Shown here: one piece after another, positions 29,265-39,638 of the stretch
Layout: every line of letters begins with the position of its first letter
Numbering within the stretch: position 1 is the stretch's first letter
Program-made: the position numbers and the translations under genes
The notes under the pieces: model-generated
The model's input: the letters and a program-made list of their open reading frames with translations, nothing else
Told to the model about the DNA's origin: nothing
Databases searched by the model: none
Assembly (NCBI GenBank): GCA_021818445.1
Contig: JAKAEB010000003.1
Location: 1-64,000 of the forward strand
From: Planctomycetota bacterium
GTDB taxonomy: Bacteria; Planctomycetota; Phycisphaerae; WQYP01
Direction of reading: 5' to 3'
Length of the DNA stretch: 64,000 nt

Positions 29265-30191
29265 ATGCCAAAATATGCTGCTTTAATTGGCGTGATCATA
29301 GGCTTGGCGACAACTGTGTCCGCACACACGGTTATCCCGGTGTGGCCGCACCTGAAGGTGCCACCGGCCCAGCGTAAGGTGATCAAGCAAATTCAGGGGT
29401 CCAACGGGCTGGTGGAAATCCGACCTATTTTATGGCCGACTTTGACAGAATTTCCGGCACCTGCAAAACGGCGTAACGGTTGTGCGATAGTAATTTGTCC
29501 CGGCGGCGGCTACTACCTCGAGGCCATGGCCCTTGAGGGATATCGCGTGGCAAAGCGGTTCAACCAGGCCGGTATTTCGTGCTATGTGCTGCGGTATCGC
29601 CTGCCGGAGGGCAAATTGCCGCCGAGCGGTGTCCCGTGGCCGCTGCAGGATGTTCGCCGGGCCATCCAGATTGTAAAAGCGCACGCCAAGGCATGGCACA
29701 TTAATCCGCACGATGTGGGTGTGATGGGTTTTTCGGCTGGTGGGTCGGTCGCATCATTGGCCGGGGTACATTGGATTCCGGCCAATCCGCAGTCTCCCGA
29801 TCCGAACAACCATTTCAGTTCGCGACCGTCGTTTATGGTGCTGGGCTACCCCGTTATATCAATGATGCCGGGCATTACGCATCCCGGTTCGCATAATAAT
29901 CTTCTGGGCCGGCACCCGGCACTGCTTACGGAACAGTATTTTTCCAGTGAATTGAACGTTAATGCATTAACGCCTCCTTCATTTATTTTTTATGCCCATG
30001 ATGATACGACCGTGCCCCATCAGAATGAAAAACTTTTTTATGCGGCATTGCGTCGGTTTGGCATCCCCGCCAAATTGGTGCGGTTTAAGCACGGCAAGCA
30101 CGGTTTTGGGCTCGGCCGCCCCGGTACGGATTCCGTCAAATGGCCAGGGCTGTGCCTTAAATGGTTACGCAAGATGAAATTTATACCATGA
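29265..30191 (+). CDS. Secreted alpha/beta hydrolase (esterase/acetyl-xylan-esterase-like)
   Basis: Signal peptide; CAIVICPGGGYYLEAMALEGYRVAKRF; VGVMGFSAGGSVASL nucleophile elbow; YAHDDTTVP; GKHGFGLG. Confidence 0.88.
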   Translation: MPKYAALIGVIIGLATTVSAHTVIPVWPHLKVPPAQRKVIKQIQGSNGLVEIRPILWPTLTEFPAPAKRRNGCAIVICPGGGYYLEAMALEGYRVAKRFNQAGISCYVLRYRLPEGKLPPSGVPWPLQDVRRAIQIVKAHAKAWHINPHDVGVMGFSAGGSVASLAGVHWIPANPQSPDPNNHFSSRPSFMVLGYPVISMMPGITHPGSHNNLLGRHPALLTEQYFSSELNVNALTPPSFIFYAHDDTTVPHQNEKLFYAALRRFGIPAKLVRFKHGKHGFGLGRPGTDSVKWPGLCLKWLRKMKFIP

Positions 30192-30233
30192 CCGCCCTTC
30201 ACCTTCGGTCAACATGGTGCAGGACGGGCGAAT

Positions 30234-31196
30234 ATGATTGTGGCAGGTATAGACGAAGCTGGATACGGACCACTTTTGGGGCCGCTGGTGGTCAGTACGG
30301 TAGCCATTGAATGCCCGCAGGCCATTTCCGACCGGATACCCGATGTGGCAGACATGCTGAATCCGGCAGTGGCGGTTCAACCACCGATCCCGCATGGGGC
30401 CCTTTTTGTAACCGACAGCAAAGTGGTGCATCGATCGCAAAATGGTCTCCACCACCTTGAAGCGGCCACACTGATTGCCGTTGAATTGGCAGGCGGCGGG
30501 GCTACGCCAATGCGTCTTGACGACTTGGCCAAGGCTTTGGGATGGACGGGCGACGCCCGTTTGCCATGGTACGACTGGAGCCACGCAGTCAGCCCGTTGT
30601 GGGCGTCCGCCGATGCCATCAGTATTACGCGATCCATGCTTTGGGGAAGGATGGCGTCGCGCGGCGTGCGGATGGCGTTGGCGCGGTCGGTGCTGATGGA
30701 CGAAGCCAACTTTAACCATCAGGTAAGTAAGACCCTGAACAAGGCGGCGGTACTGAGTTCCTGCGGGATGCAGTTGCTCAGGCAAATAGCCGACCAGAGT
30801 GCTGGCGAGACGTGGGTGGTGGTGGATAAAAATGGTGCCCGCGACCGCTATCTGGATTTATTAATGCGCACATTTCCTGATGTCATCTGGCGAGTGTGCA
30901 CCGAATCTTCTGCCATCAGCCGTTATGAATGGCATCGACCAGGAGGGCTTTTTCGGGTGGATTTTCAGCAAAAGGGCGAATTGGCGTGTATGGCCACGGC
31001 CTGGGCGAGCATGATCTGCAAATATCTGCGTGAGCGGGCCATGGAGCAATTCAATGACTGGTGGGCAACTCAAACCGGAGGAAATGTCAGTCCAACAGCC
31101 GGGTATTACACCGACGCTCAGCGCTGGTTATCTGAGATGGCACCGTATCTGGAGCGTTACGGTCCTCCGCAGGAACAGTGGGTACGCACCAGGTAA
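30234..31196 (+). CDS. Divergent RNase HII-like protein
   Basis: MIVAGIDEAGYGPLLGPLVVSTV resembles GIDEAGRGPLAGPVV; TDSKVV; VVDKNGARDRY. Confidence 0.65.
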   Translation: MIVAGIDEAGYGPLLGPLVVSTVAIECPQAISDRIPDVADMLNPAVAVQPPIPHGALFVTDSKVVHRSQNGLHHLEAATLIAVELAGGGATPMRLDDLAKALGWTGDARLPWYDWSHAVSPLWASADAISITRSMLWGRMASRGVRMALARSVLMDEANFNHQVSKTLNKAAVLSSCGMQLLRQIADQSAGETWVVVDKNGARDRYLDLLMRTFPDVIWRVCTESSAISRYEWHRPGGLFRVDFQQKGELACMATAWASMICKYLRERAMEQFNDWWATQTGGNVSPTAGYYTDAQRWLSEMAPYLERYGPPQEQWVRTR

Positions 31197-31241
31197 GCCG
31201 AAACCGTCTGATTGAAAACAGCTTTGCCCAGTGGGTGAAAG

Positions 31242-32168
31242 CTAAACCTGACTTTCAGGGGCGGAAGAGGGATTGGCATCACTGATGGCACGACCGGGGC
31301 GTTGTGGCTCTACAACCTTCCACGCCAAGCCGAGGCCGCGCATGATACAAATGGTTATGTAGGTGATGTCAAATTCAAACCAGCGCATGCCGTGGGCGGC
31401 AGAGCGCTGTTGGGCGTGGTGATTGTTGTGCCAACCCTCGCCGAAGGAAAACAATGCCACCCACCAGTTGTTGCGCGAGTCATCATCCGTTTTGAAGTTG
31501 CGGTAACCCCACGTGTGAGCTGCCGAGTTAACAAACCAAGTTGCATGATAAAGGAGAACGACGCGCAGGCAGACGCCCCAAAGCACCCAGGAGAGGCCCC
31601 CCATCCAGTTTCCCAGCCACAACCAGCCGCCGGCAAAGAGGCCTGCTGCGAGAATAAACTGCGGAACGTACCAATAGCGATCGATAAAGCAAAGTACCGG
31701 GTCGCGCTGAATGTCTTTAGTCAGATTGCGGGGGTCAAATCCGCTGCGCGAGCGATGCACGATCCAGAGGAGATGCGACCATGAAAAACCATCGCGTGGC
31801 GAATGCGGGTCCTCAATGTCGTCAGACTCGGTATGGTGCTGACGATGCGTGCCAACCCATTGAATAGGCCCCCCCTGCCACGAGAGGCACGCAAAGATAG
31901 TCAGCATGTATTCGATCGGTTTGTAGGTGGCGAAACTGCGATGGGTAAGCAGCCGATGGTAGCCCAAGGTGACCCCCAAGCCACCGGTAATCCATGCCAC
32001 AATGAAGAAGACCACAAACGATGACAGATGGATCATGGATGGCAGAAACGCCAAGGTCGCAGCGATATGCAGTGCGACAAATACGCTGAAATAGAACCAG
32101 TGAAAGGGAACGCGTTGTCCATCCCGAAGTTCCCGATCACGAAAGTGTCTGATTTTTGCTGATGCCAT
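31242..32168 (-). CDS. Membrane fatty acid desaturase (acyl-CoA delta-9 type)
   Basis: HRLLTHRSF, GTHRQHHTESD, GEGWHNNHHAQQRSA histidine boxes. Confidence 0.95.
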   Translation of the reverse strand: MASAKIRHFRDRELRDGQRVPFHWFYFSVFVALHIAATLAFLPSMIHLSSFVVFFIVAWITGGLGVTLGYHRLLTHRSFATYKPIEYMLTIFACLSWQGGPIQWVGTHRQHHTESDDIEDPHSPRDGFSWSHLLWIVHRSRSGFDPRNLTKDIQRDPVLCFIDRYWYVPQFILAAGLFAGGWLWLGNWMGGLSWVLWGVCLRVVLLYHATWFVNSAAHTWGYRNFKTDDDSRNNWWVALFSFGEGWHNNHHAQQRSAAHGMRWFEFDITYITICIMRGLGLAWKVVEPQRPGRAISDANPSSAPESQV

Positions 32169-32604
32169 GTTTATCCAAAATAAAGCCGGTGCCTGCTGAG
32201 TTCAGGAGCCTCTCCAAGTCTTCAGACCGACCAGCGCCACAAGCCGCCGTCATCGTCTGGGGGGAAACCTCCGCCGTATTATATCCGTAACGGCCAATTA
32301 AATCTGGTTTTTGCGGATGGGCGAAAAAACTGGTGCGCAATCGGGCCAGATTCACGTGGACAGCACTGGGCTGCGCGTTGATGTGGCCAGTCTTTCGTGA
32401 GCAGGCATTGCCGAATTCTTTGGCATTCCCCCGCCATGGCTTGCCGCTGCGTGAGAATTCGGCTAGCTTTTTGTGAGATTTTTGGTCTGTGCGCTTGTTG
32501 GTACCCCAGGGGTAGCCACAGCGCTGGGGGCGAAACGCCAGTAGTCGGCTGGCACCGCCCGTCAGAGATGGAAATTCTCGAACGGAAGAAGAGGCGTATA
32601 ACCA

Positions 32605-34596
32605 GTGACTCGTATTGCCCCTGTAACCTCCGCTCCCAAAGAGATTAGTGAACGCATTGATAACCCTCACGACAGCGTGGCTGCATCGCCTGACCATTCA
32701 CCGGTCGAAACAGAACCTGAACTTGAGGCAAGCATTAACCTTGCCACGCGGCACTTGCTATCCAAACACAACCACAAGGGGTATTGGGTAGGCGAGTTGC
32801 AGGGCGACAGCATATTGGAATCTGAATACGTTCTGATGAAATTTATTCTGGGCCAGGAGAGTGACGCCTGCCTCCCCCTGATTGCAAACTATCTTAGATC
32901 AATTCAACTGCCGGATGGTGGCTGGAGCATGTTCCCCGGAGGGAACAGTGATCTGGCGGGTACAGCCAAGGGTTATTTTGCCCTGAAACTACTGGGGGAT
33001 TCGCCCGATGCGCCGCACATGCGGGCGGCGCGGGATGTGGTACGGCGGCTGGGCGGGGCAGAAAACTGTAACAGCTTTACCAAATTCTTTTTTGCCGCGC
33101 TCGGTCAGGTCAGTTATGCGGCCTGTCCGAGCATCCCGCCGGAAATTATCCTCATTCCCAAATGGATTTACTTCAACCTTTACGCTGTCTCCGCGTGGAG
33201 CCGCACCATGATTTTGCCACTGGCCATTGTCAGTGCATACCGCCCGGTACGAACGCTGCCGGGCGAATTGGGCATCAGCGAATTGTTTAATGATGAATCC
33301 AAGGCGCGCACGGCGGCGGGAAAACTTAAGGGTCTGCCGCGCAGTTGGCGCGAGATGTTTCTGCTGCTGGACTTATCACTTAAGCGTTATGAGAAGACGG
33401 CAGTCACGCCGCTGCGGCCTCTGGCAATCCGCGAGGCGGAAAAATGGCTGCTGGAGCACATGGAAGGGTGCGATGGCCTGGGAGCCATCTTCCCGCCCAT
33501 GGTGTACATACTTATTGTGCTGCGGATATTGGGCTATGCCGACGACCACCCGGTAGTGGTTAAAGCGCAAAAAGACCTGAAAGATTTGTTTATCGAGGAA
33601 GGCGAGACCATCCGGATACAACCTTGCTGGTCACCGGTGTGGGACACAGGTATCGCCATGCACGCATTGGCGGAAGCCGGGCTGACGCACGATCATCCGA
33701 CGGCGCAATCCACCACACGCTGGCTGCTGGAGAAAGAATGCCGCACCGCCAGCGACTGGGCCAAAAACTGCCCAGGGGTGGAGCCATCCGGCTGGTTTTT
33801 TGAATTTAATAACCCGCATTACCCCGATGTGGACGATACGGCCATGGTGACCATGGCACTTAAGCGGCTGGGCGGGCCGGTGGCCGAGCAGGCTGTCCGC
33901 CGAGGTATTAATTGGTTGCTGGCCATGCAGAATGACGACGGCGGTTGGGCGGCGTTTGATCGCACGCGCAACCGTCCGATTTTAGAGCATGTGCCGTTTG
34001 CGGATCATAATGCGATTCAAGACCCTTCATGCCCGGATATTGCCGGTCGTGTGCTGGAATGTCTGGGGCATAACGGGTTTAAAAGCGACCATCCGGCGGT
34101 GCGCAAGGCGGTGCGGTTTTTGCAGGAAACACAGGAGCCTGAGGGGTGCTGGTTCGGTCGCTGGGGCGTCAACTACATCTACGGTACATGGCAGGTTTTG
34201 ACGGGATTGCGGGCGGTCGGCGAGCCGATGGATCAGCGGTTTGTGCGCCGCGCCGCCGACTGGCTGCGTTCGTGTCATAAGCCGGACGGAAGTTGGGGCG
34301 AATCATGCCAGACCTACGACAACCCGGAACTTAAAGGTCGCGGTCCGAGCACACCATCGCAAACCGCTTGGGGTGCCATGGGCTTGATGGCGGCCGCCGG
34401 TCCGCATGACCCACATGTGAAGGCGGCCATCCGCTGGCTCATGGAAAACCAGAATCCGCAGGGTGACTGGGATGAACCGTGGTTTACCGGCACCGGATTT
34501 CCGCGCGTCTTTTATCTCAAATATCACCTGTACCGGCTTTATTTTCCGCTGATGGCGCTGGCGCGGCATCGGCGGCTCTTGCAATCGGGGCGATAG
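32605..34596 (+). CDS. shc: Squalene-hopene cyclase
   Basis: DVDDTAM catalytic motif, multiple QW motifs (QNDDGGWAAFDRT, QEPEGCWFGRWGVNYIYGTW, KPDGSWGESCQTYD). Confidence 0.96.
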   Translation: MTRIAPVTSAPKEISERIDNPHDSVAASPDHSPVETEPELEASINLATRHLLSKHNHKGYWVGELQGDSILESEYVLMKFILGQESDACLPLIANYLRSIQLPDGGWSMFPGGNSDLAGTAKGYFALKLLGDSPDAPHMRAARDVVRRLGGAENCNSFTKFFFAALGQVSYAACPSIPPEIILIPKWIYFNLYAVSAWSRTMILPLAIVSAYRPVRTLPGELGISELFNDESKARTAAGKLKGLPRSWREMFLLLDLSLKRYEKTAVTPLRPLAIREAEKWLLEHMEGCDGLGAIFPPMVYILIVLRILGYADDHPVVVKAQKDLKDLFIEEGETIRIQPCWSPVWDTGIAMHALAEAGLTHDHPTAQSTTRWLLEKECRTASDWAKNCPGVEPSGWFFEFNNPHYPDVDDTAMVTMALKRLGGPVAEQAVRRGINWLLAMQNDDGGWAAFDRTRNRPILEHVPFADHNAIQDPSCPDIAGRVLECLGHNGFKSDHPAVRKAVRFLQETQEPEGCWFGRWGVNYIYGTWQVLTGLRAVGEPMDQRFVRRAADWLRSCHKPDGSWGESCQTYDNPELKGRGPSTPSQTAWGAMGLMAAAGPHDPHVKAAIRWLMENQNPQGDWDEPWFTGTGFPRVFYLKYHLYRLYFPLMALARHRRLLQSGR

Positions 34597-34671
34597 ACGC
34601 GCATCATCTGCGATACGCAGGTGATTGAGAGACCGCTTGGTTTGTATAGTATGGGACGCGGTGACATGCCG

Positions 34672-35058
34672 ATGAAATCGAACCATCTTTTGACTGCTGC
34701 GATAGCCCTGCTGGGATTCGGCCTAGTGCTTAATGCCTTTGTGAACATCCTCGACCGCCATGGAACCTGGCCAGATCAGGTTGCCTGGGGCAAAGGTTTG
34801 CAAGTTGTGCCATCGGGTGCGTTCGGCAACGCTGACATTCAGGCCTTTCCCGTGCAGTTGGGGCGCAATATATACGGTTTCGTGCTACTCGATCCAAGCC
34901 GTCATGCTATGGCGGTGTATCGCCTCAATGGTGCCGTATCACGATTGCGGCTGATGGCGGCCCGTAATTATCGGTACGATCTCCGGCTGAAGGATTTTAA
35001 TAATTCTTCGCCCACGCCGGTGCAGGTGAAGAAATTGCTGGGCGCAGGTGCCCATTGA
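34672..35058 (+). CDS. Small membrane-anchored protein of unknown function
   Basis: MKSNHLLTAAIALLGFGLVLNAFVNILDRHG; plausible short CDS downstream of shc. Confidence 0.5.
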   Translation: MKSNHLLTAAIALLGFGLVLNAFVNILDRHGTWPDQVAWGKGLQVVPSGAFGNADIQAFPVQLGRNIYGFVLLDPSRHAMAVYRLNGAVSRLRLMAARNYRYDLRLKDFNNSSPTPVQVKKLLGAGAH

Positions 35059-35321
35059 TGATGCTCTGCGGGAAGGTCGATGCCGACGGGCCAGCTATTG
35101 GGGCGATTGGTGCGGAGCGTCGGATCAGCCATGTGCCCTGCAAGAATGGGGCGTGGGTAAAGGAAAATAACCGCGGCGGTTGTGATATGGATAGATTTTG
35201 GCGATTGGGACGTGACAAGGGGTGGCCCTTGCGTTTAGAATATAGGTAGGTGTCGGCTGCATTGAATTGCAGACGGCCGGGCAACGTCATCAAGTTGGCG
35301 CGTATTGTTGAGGAGTTGGCT

Positions 35322-36287
35322 GTGGCGAAGATGTTCTACAGTTCCGATGAAGCGGTCCAAAAGCTGGGCGTTGACAATAATCGGCTAAAAGAGTTGATCG
35401 AACAAAATCGGCTGCGTGAATTTCGCGACGGCCAGCGATCCATATATAAAGTTGATCAGGTGGACAAGCTGGCTGCGGAACTCAAAGGCGGCAGCGGTGC
35501 CGGCAATTTGGATACCGGCCCCATTGATTTGATGCCCAATGCTTCGGGCGGCCCGATCTCCTTGGCCGATTCCGGCGATACGGGGGCTTCGGCGGGTGGG
35601 TCGAAGATGGACAGTAAATCAGGTACCGGGTTTGCCGCATCCAGCAAATCGGGCAGTGGGATGCCGGCGCAGGGCACTAAGGCTGGCGACAAGGGTGCGT
35701 CGTCGATAAAAGTGTTTGATTCGTCTGAAATTAAGCCGGCAGATTCCAGTGCCCAAACCCAGATATCGTCCGCACTTGATGAATCTATTTCTCCATCTGG
35801 TTTGGATTCGGTCGGCAGCGGATCGGGCCTGCTCGACCTGACACGTGAAAGCGACAACACCAGTCTGGGTGCTGAACTGCTTGAAGAAATTTATCCCGGC
35901 GATGGTGGTGCGGGAGGCAGCCAAGCGGGTGTAGGGTCCGCCTCGGGCATTTTTGATCAAACAGCGGCAGGAAGCAAGGCTGGCGAGACGGGCCTCGGAG
36001 CGCCCCCACCGATGGCTGAACCAGCACCCGTTCCTGTGGCGTCATCCTACATACCGGCGATTGAGGCCCCGGATCCCATGGCGGGATTGTTCGGTGGCTT
36101 TGCGTTTGCCTCGGTTTTGGCCATGCTGCTGGCATTGGTAACGGTGGCAGCCAACTTGGATGGGTTTGTGCCATCCTTCGTCCACACGTTAGGTAAAAGC
36201 TTACTGATGCTTATCGGATTGTTGATTTTGGTCACCGCGTTGGTGGCGATCGCCGGCTACTTTGGTGGCCGCGCATCGAATCGGTAG
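35322..36287 (+). CDS. Helix-turn-helix (MerR/excisionase-like) domain protein with Ser/Gly-rich linker and C-terminal TM helices
   Basis: (M)AKMFYSSDEAVQKLGVDNNRLKELIEQNRLREFRDGQRSIYKVDQVDKL, low-complexity middle, two C-terminal hydrophobic segments; GTG start preceded by GAGGAG. Confidence 0.75.
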   Translation: MAKMFYSSDEAVQKLGVDNNRLKELIEQNRLREFRDGQRSIYKVDQVDKLAAELKGGSGAGNLDTGPIDLMPNASGGPISLADSGDTGASAGGSKMDSKSGTGFAASSKSGSGMPAQGTKAGDKGASSIKVFDSSEIKPADSSAQTQISSALDESISPSGLDSVGSGSGLLDLTRESDNTSLGAELLEEIYPGDGGAGGSQAGVGSASGIFDQTAAGSKAGETGLGAPPPMAEPAPVPVASSYIPAIEAPDPMAGLFGGFAFASVLAMLLALVTVAANLDGFVPSFVHTLGKSLLMLIGLLILVTALVAIAGYFGGRASNR

Positions 36288-36492
36288 AATTGAAGGCGCT
36301 ATCCGCGCCCGGCTCTCATGGATGAGATACCCGGAAGTCGCGGTCTTCATATAAAGCACGGAGGCGAATATCCATCCCCGACCTGCATGCTCTTTACATA
36401 CAGGTAAATTTCGCTCAAACTGCTATGAATGGCGAGAGGATAATTCGTCCTCCCGCAAGTAATATCAGGAGTTCAGAACGATGGAACGATCA

Positions 36493-37398
36493 ATGAAAAC
36501 ACTACTGGCAAAAACAGTTGTAGCTGCCACCTTGACGGGCATTTTGCTCGGGCTTGGTGGATGTGTATCGGAAGATCAATATCAGCGTCTGCAAACGGCG
36601 TACGATCAGAGCCAGGCACAGTTGGCGGCCGCCCAGGCTCAACTCGCCAGGCTGAAGCATCAGATGAGCAGCATCGAGGCGCAGATCGCTGAAGATAACC
36701 GAGTTCTTAATGCCCAGCATGGTGGCACGGCGGCGCTGCTTAAAGAGCGTAATGCGCTTGAAGCCCGGTTGGCCCAATTACAGGCCAAGTACAAAAAACT
36801 GCTGGCCCTGGCCGGACAGGCCCCGCAGTTGCCTCAATCGGTTAATAACGCGTTATCGCGTCTGGCGGATGAATATCCAAACCTGCTGGCGTTTAATAAA
36901 AAATTAGGCCTTCTGCGGCTGAAGAGCGATCTGCTCTTCGCACTTGGATCGACCAAAGTGCGGCCGCAGGCGCGCGAGGCATTGAAGGACTTTGCCAAAA
37001 TCCTGAATATGCGGGCCATCGCAGATAATGAAATCCGTATTGTTGGCAACACGGATGATGTGCCTATCCGGCGCAACAACGCCAGCATCATGAATCCTAC
37101 CAACTGGTATTTATCCACCAATCGGGCTATTTCGGTGATGTATGTGCTCAAGCATTACGGTGTAATAGACCGCCGGATGCAGGTCGCCGGTTGGGGCAAA
37201 ACCCATCCCATCGCAGCCAATGCCCCCGGTCATCGGGGCAATCCTCTCAACCGTCGGGTGGACATTTTCATTACACCCATCAAAATTAAATACAACCCTT
37301 ATGTACCGGCGTCAGAGCAGGTGGTTTCGTCCGGCAATAATACAGATTTAACGCCAGCATCCAGTACGCCGATGATGACCGGTGGCAATGGCCAGTAA
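36493..37398 (+). CDS. OmpA/MotB-family lipoprotein
   Basis: Lipobox LGLGGC; coiled coil; NEIRIVGNTDDVPI...NWYLSTNRAISVMYVLKHYGV. Confidence 0.9.
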   Translation: MKTLLAKTVVAATLTGILLGLGGCVSEDQYQRLQTAYDQSQAQLAAAQAQLARLKHQMSSIEAQIAEDNRVLNAQHGGTAALLKERNALEARLAQLQAKYKKLLALAGQAPQLPQSVNNALSRLADEYPNLLAFNKKLGLLRLKSDLLFALGSTKVRPQAREALKDFAKILNMRAIADNEIRIVGNTDDVPIRRNNASIMNPTNWYLSTNRAISVMYVLKHYGVIDRRMQVAGWGKTHPIAANAPGHRGNPLNRRVDIFITPIKIKYNPYVPASEQVVSSGNNTDLTPASSTPMMTGGNGQ

Positions 37399-38122
37399 TT
37401 CTCCGCCGGATGGATCGCCATCGAGGAGTCAACAGCCCGGTGGATCGAGAGCCGCCGAAGTGGCGGACGGGGGTGGCGGGATGGCGACGGACGGTGCGCC
37501 CCAAGAGGATATGACGTCCCAACGTCCGGCGAGCCTGTCGCATCACTTCCTGTTCATGCGGAAGTTTTTCAAACATCGGAGAAAAATTGCATCTATCTGG
37601 CCGTCAAGCCGATTCATGGCGCGGGCGTGCATATCACAGGTAAATTTTTCGCAGGCAAAACTGGTTGTAGAACTTGGGGCCGGTACTGGTGCCATCACGC
37701 AGGCGGTGCTCGCTTCGCTCAATCCCCGGACGCGATTCATATCGATCGAAAGAGATGCGGATTTTTTTCAGGTACTGCAGGAACGCTTTGCCGGCGGTGT
37801 GGGGCGTCAGATTGAATTGCTGCATGGAGATGTGTCGCATTTGACCGATCTGCTGCGCGGGTGCGGGGTGCAGGATGGCAGTGTAGATGCGTTTATAAGC
37901 GGACTGGGCACCCCCAGCCTGCCACCGGCGGCGCGCTCCGGGATATTGACCGCTTTGCAGTGGGCCGCCAAACCTGAATGCGTTTTCAGTAACATCACCG
38001 AAATACCGCTTTACTATCTGCCTTTCTATCGTCGGCACTTTGGCAGCGTTCGTTTTGAATTTGTGCCATTGAATATTCCCCCCGGCGGTGTGTACCACTG
38101 TCGGCATGCGATAAGAGTTTAG
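37382..38122 (+). CDS. SAM-dependent (phospholipid N-methyltransferase-like) methyltransferase
   Basis: KLVVELGAGTGAITQAVL; ISGLGTPSLPP; PGGVYHCR; overlaps the preceding CDS end. Confidence 0.8.
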   Translation: MAMASNSPPDGSPSRSQQPGGSRAAEVADGGGGMATDGAPQEDMTSQRPASLSHHFLFMRKFFKHRRKIASIWPSSRFMARACISQVNFSQAKLVVELGAGTGAITQAVLASLNPRTRFISIERDADFFQVLQERFAGGVGRQIELLHGDVSHLTDLLRGCGVQDGSVDAFISGLGTPSLPPAARSGILTALQWAAKPECVFSNITEIPLYYLPFYRRHFGSVRFEFVPLNIPPGGVYHCRHAIRV

Positions 38123-38331
38123 GAGTCTGTCGAAGTAATAGCAGAGCTGCGATGTAACCGGAAATATCCCGGATGCCGGGCGTCGGGCCGACGGCGACTC
38201 TGGCATGAGTTCGGGAACGCCGCCGACGCCATAAGGTAGCCCAAACGGGGAAATTCGTATAACTTTATGCCCAATCCGCGTATAGGCCGACAAGACCGGG
38301 AGTGGCGGAGTACAGCATTTGAGGGTTCAGT

Positions 38332-38829
38332 GTGAACTTTACACTTGTAGATCGTATCGCCGAGTTGGTACCCGGCAAATCCATTCGGACCATTAAGCAA
38401 GTTTCGATGGCGGAAGAATATCTGGCCGATCATTTTCCCGGCTTTCCCGTTTTGCCGGGGGTAATGATGCTGGAATCGGCCGTGGAGGCAGCCTCCTGGC
38501 TGGTGTATGAGCATACGCAATTTGCCAAAAGCCTCGTGGTACTTAAAGAGGCCCGGCAGATTCGTTATGGCAATTTTGTCGCGCCGGGTGAAACACTGGT
38601 AATTACGGCCGAGGCGGTACGGATTGAGCCGCTGGAGAGTGAATTTAAAATTCGTGGGATGGTGGGGAATGCCACCGCCATACAGGGCAAAATGATATTG
38701 TCGCATGTGAATTTGTCCGACACTGATACCGCCATGACCATGGTAGACGACAAGATCATTCAGCGTCGGAAGGCACGATGGGCTATTCTGCAGCGATCAC
38801 CATCGACGGCCCCTCAAGCCGAGGCGTAA
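38332..38829 (+). CDS. FabZ-like 3-hydroxyacyl-ACP dehydratase (hotdog fold)
   Basis: DHFPGFPVLPGVMMLESAVEAASWLV; GTG start. Confidence 0.85.
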   Translation: MNFTLVDRIAELVPGKSIRTIKQVSMAEEYLADHFPGFPVLPGVMMLESAVEAASWLVYEHTQFAKSLVVLKEARQIRYGNFVAPGETLVITAEAVRIEPLESEFKIRGMVGNATAIQGKMILSHVNLSDTDTAMTMVDDKIIQRRKARWAILQRSPSTAPQAEA

Positions 38830-38948
38830 CTGCCGGCTTGAAACGTTTGGGCATTGCGTTGAATGAAATATGCTTTTATTCTTGATTAGTGGCGGGCAGC
38901 CATAGAGCCCGCCGGATATGAAGTAATACCAGGAAGGATGAAACTGTA

Positions 38949-39395
38949 ATGGCAATGACCTATGACGAGGTATTGGTAAAGGTAAAAGAGGTACTAACCA
39001 GCGCTTTGGCGGTGGATGATGATCAGGTGGAACCCAAAGCCAAGCTCAACGCCGACTTGGGTGCAGAGTCCATTGACTATCTGGATATTACCTTTCAATT
39101 GGAAAAGGCATTTAAGATCAAAATCCCGCAAAATGATCTTATCCCGCAAAATTTATTCACCGATCCGCGCTTTGTGAATAACGGCATGGTGACGGCCGAT
39201 GGTTTGGCTGAACTTCATCGCTTAATGCCCTTTGCCGATTTGAGCGAATTTGACAAAAATCCGAATATCAATTCCTTTCGCGACGTGTTCACCGTTGACA
39301 CGCTGGTGCGGTATGTGATGTTGAAGGTCAATGGCAGTCTGGATGGGGTACCGCCAGCGGCCACGGGCAATTCTGACCCGGAGGCGGCAGGATAG
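38949..39395 (+). CDS. Acyl carrier protein, extended (148 aa)
   Basis: LNADLGAESIDYLDITFQLEKAFKIKIP; long insertion before the last helix and C-terminal tail. Confidence 0.85.
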   Translation: MAMTYDEVLVKVKEVLTSALAVDDDQVEPKAKLNADLGAESIDYLDITFQLEKAFKIKIPQNDLIPQNLFTDPRFVNNGMVTADGLAELHRLMPFADLSEFDKNPNINSFRDVFTVDTLVRYVMLKVNGSLDGVPPAATGNSDPEAAG

Positions 39396-39638
39396 GTTAT
39401 CCGCATTGACGGCAATTGTGCCCCTGGGCATCGGAACGCCTTGCGGTGTCCACGGTAGTTGCATACCGAGGCAGGTAAATTATAATGCATGGCTCGGCCT
39501 TTTCGACCGATGGGCGGCCCATATGGGGCGGCAAGGTGGGCATCGGTTGGGCCGATGATGCACCGGCTATTGCAGGTAAACTGAGCAATAGATGGCGAAC
39601 ATCGATAGAAAATGCCTTATTTAGGAGTCTTTGGCACT

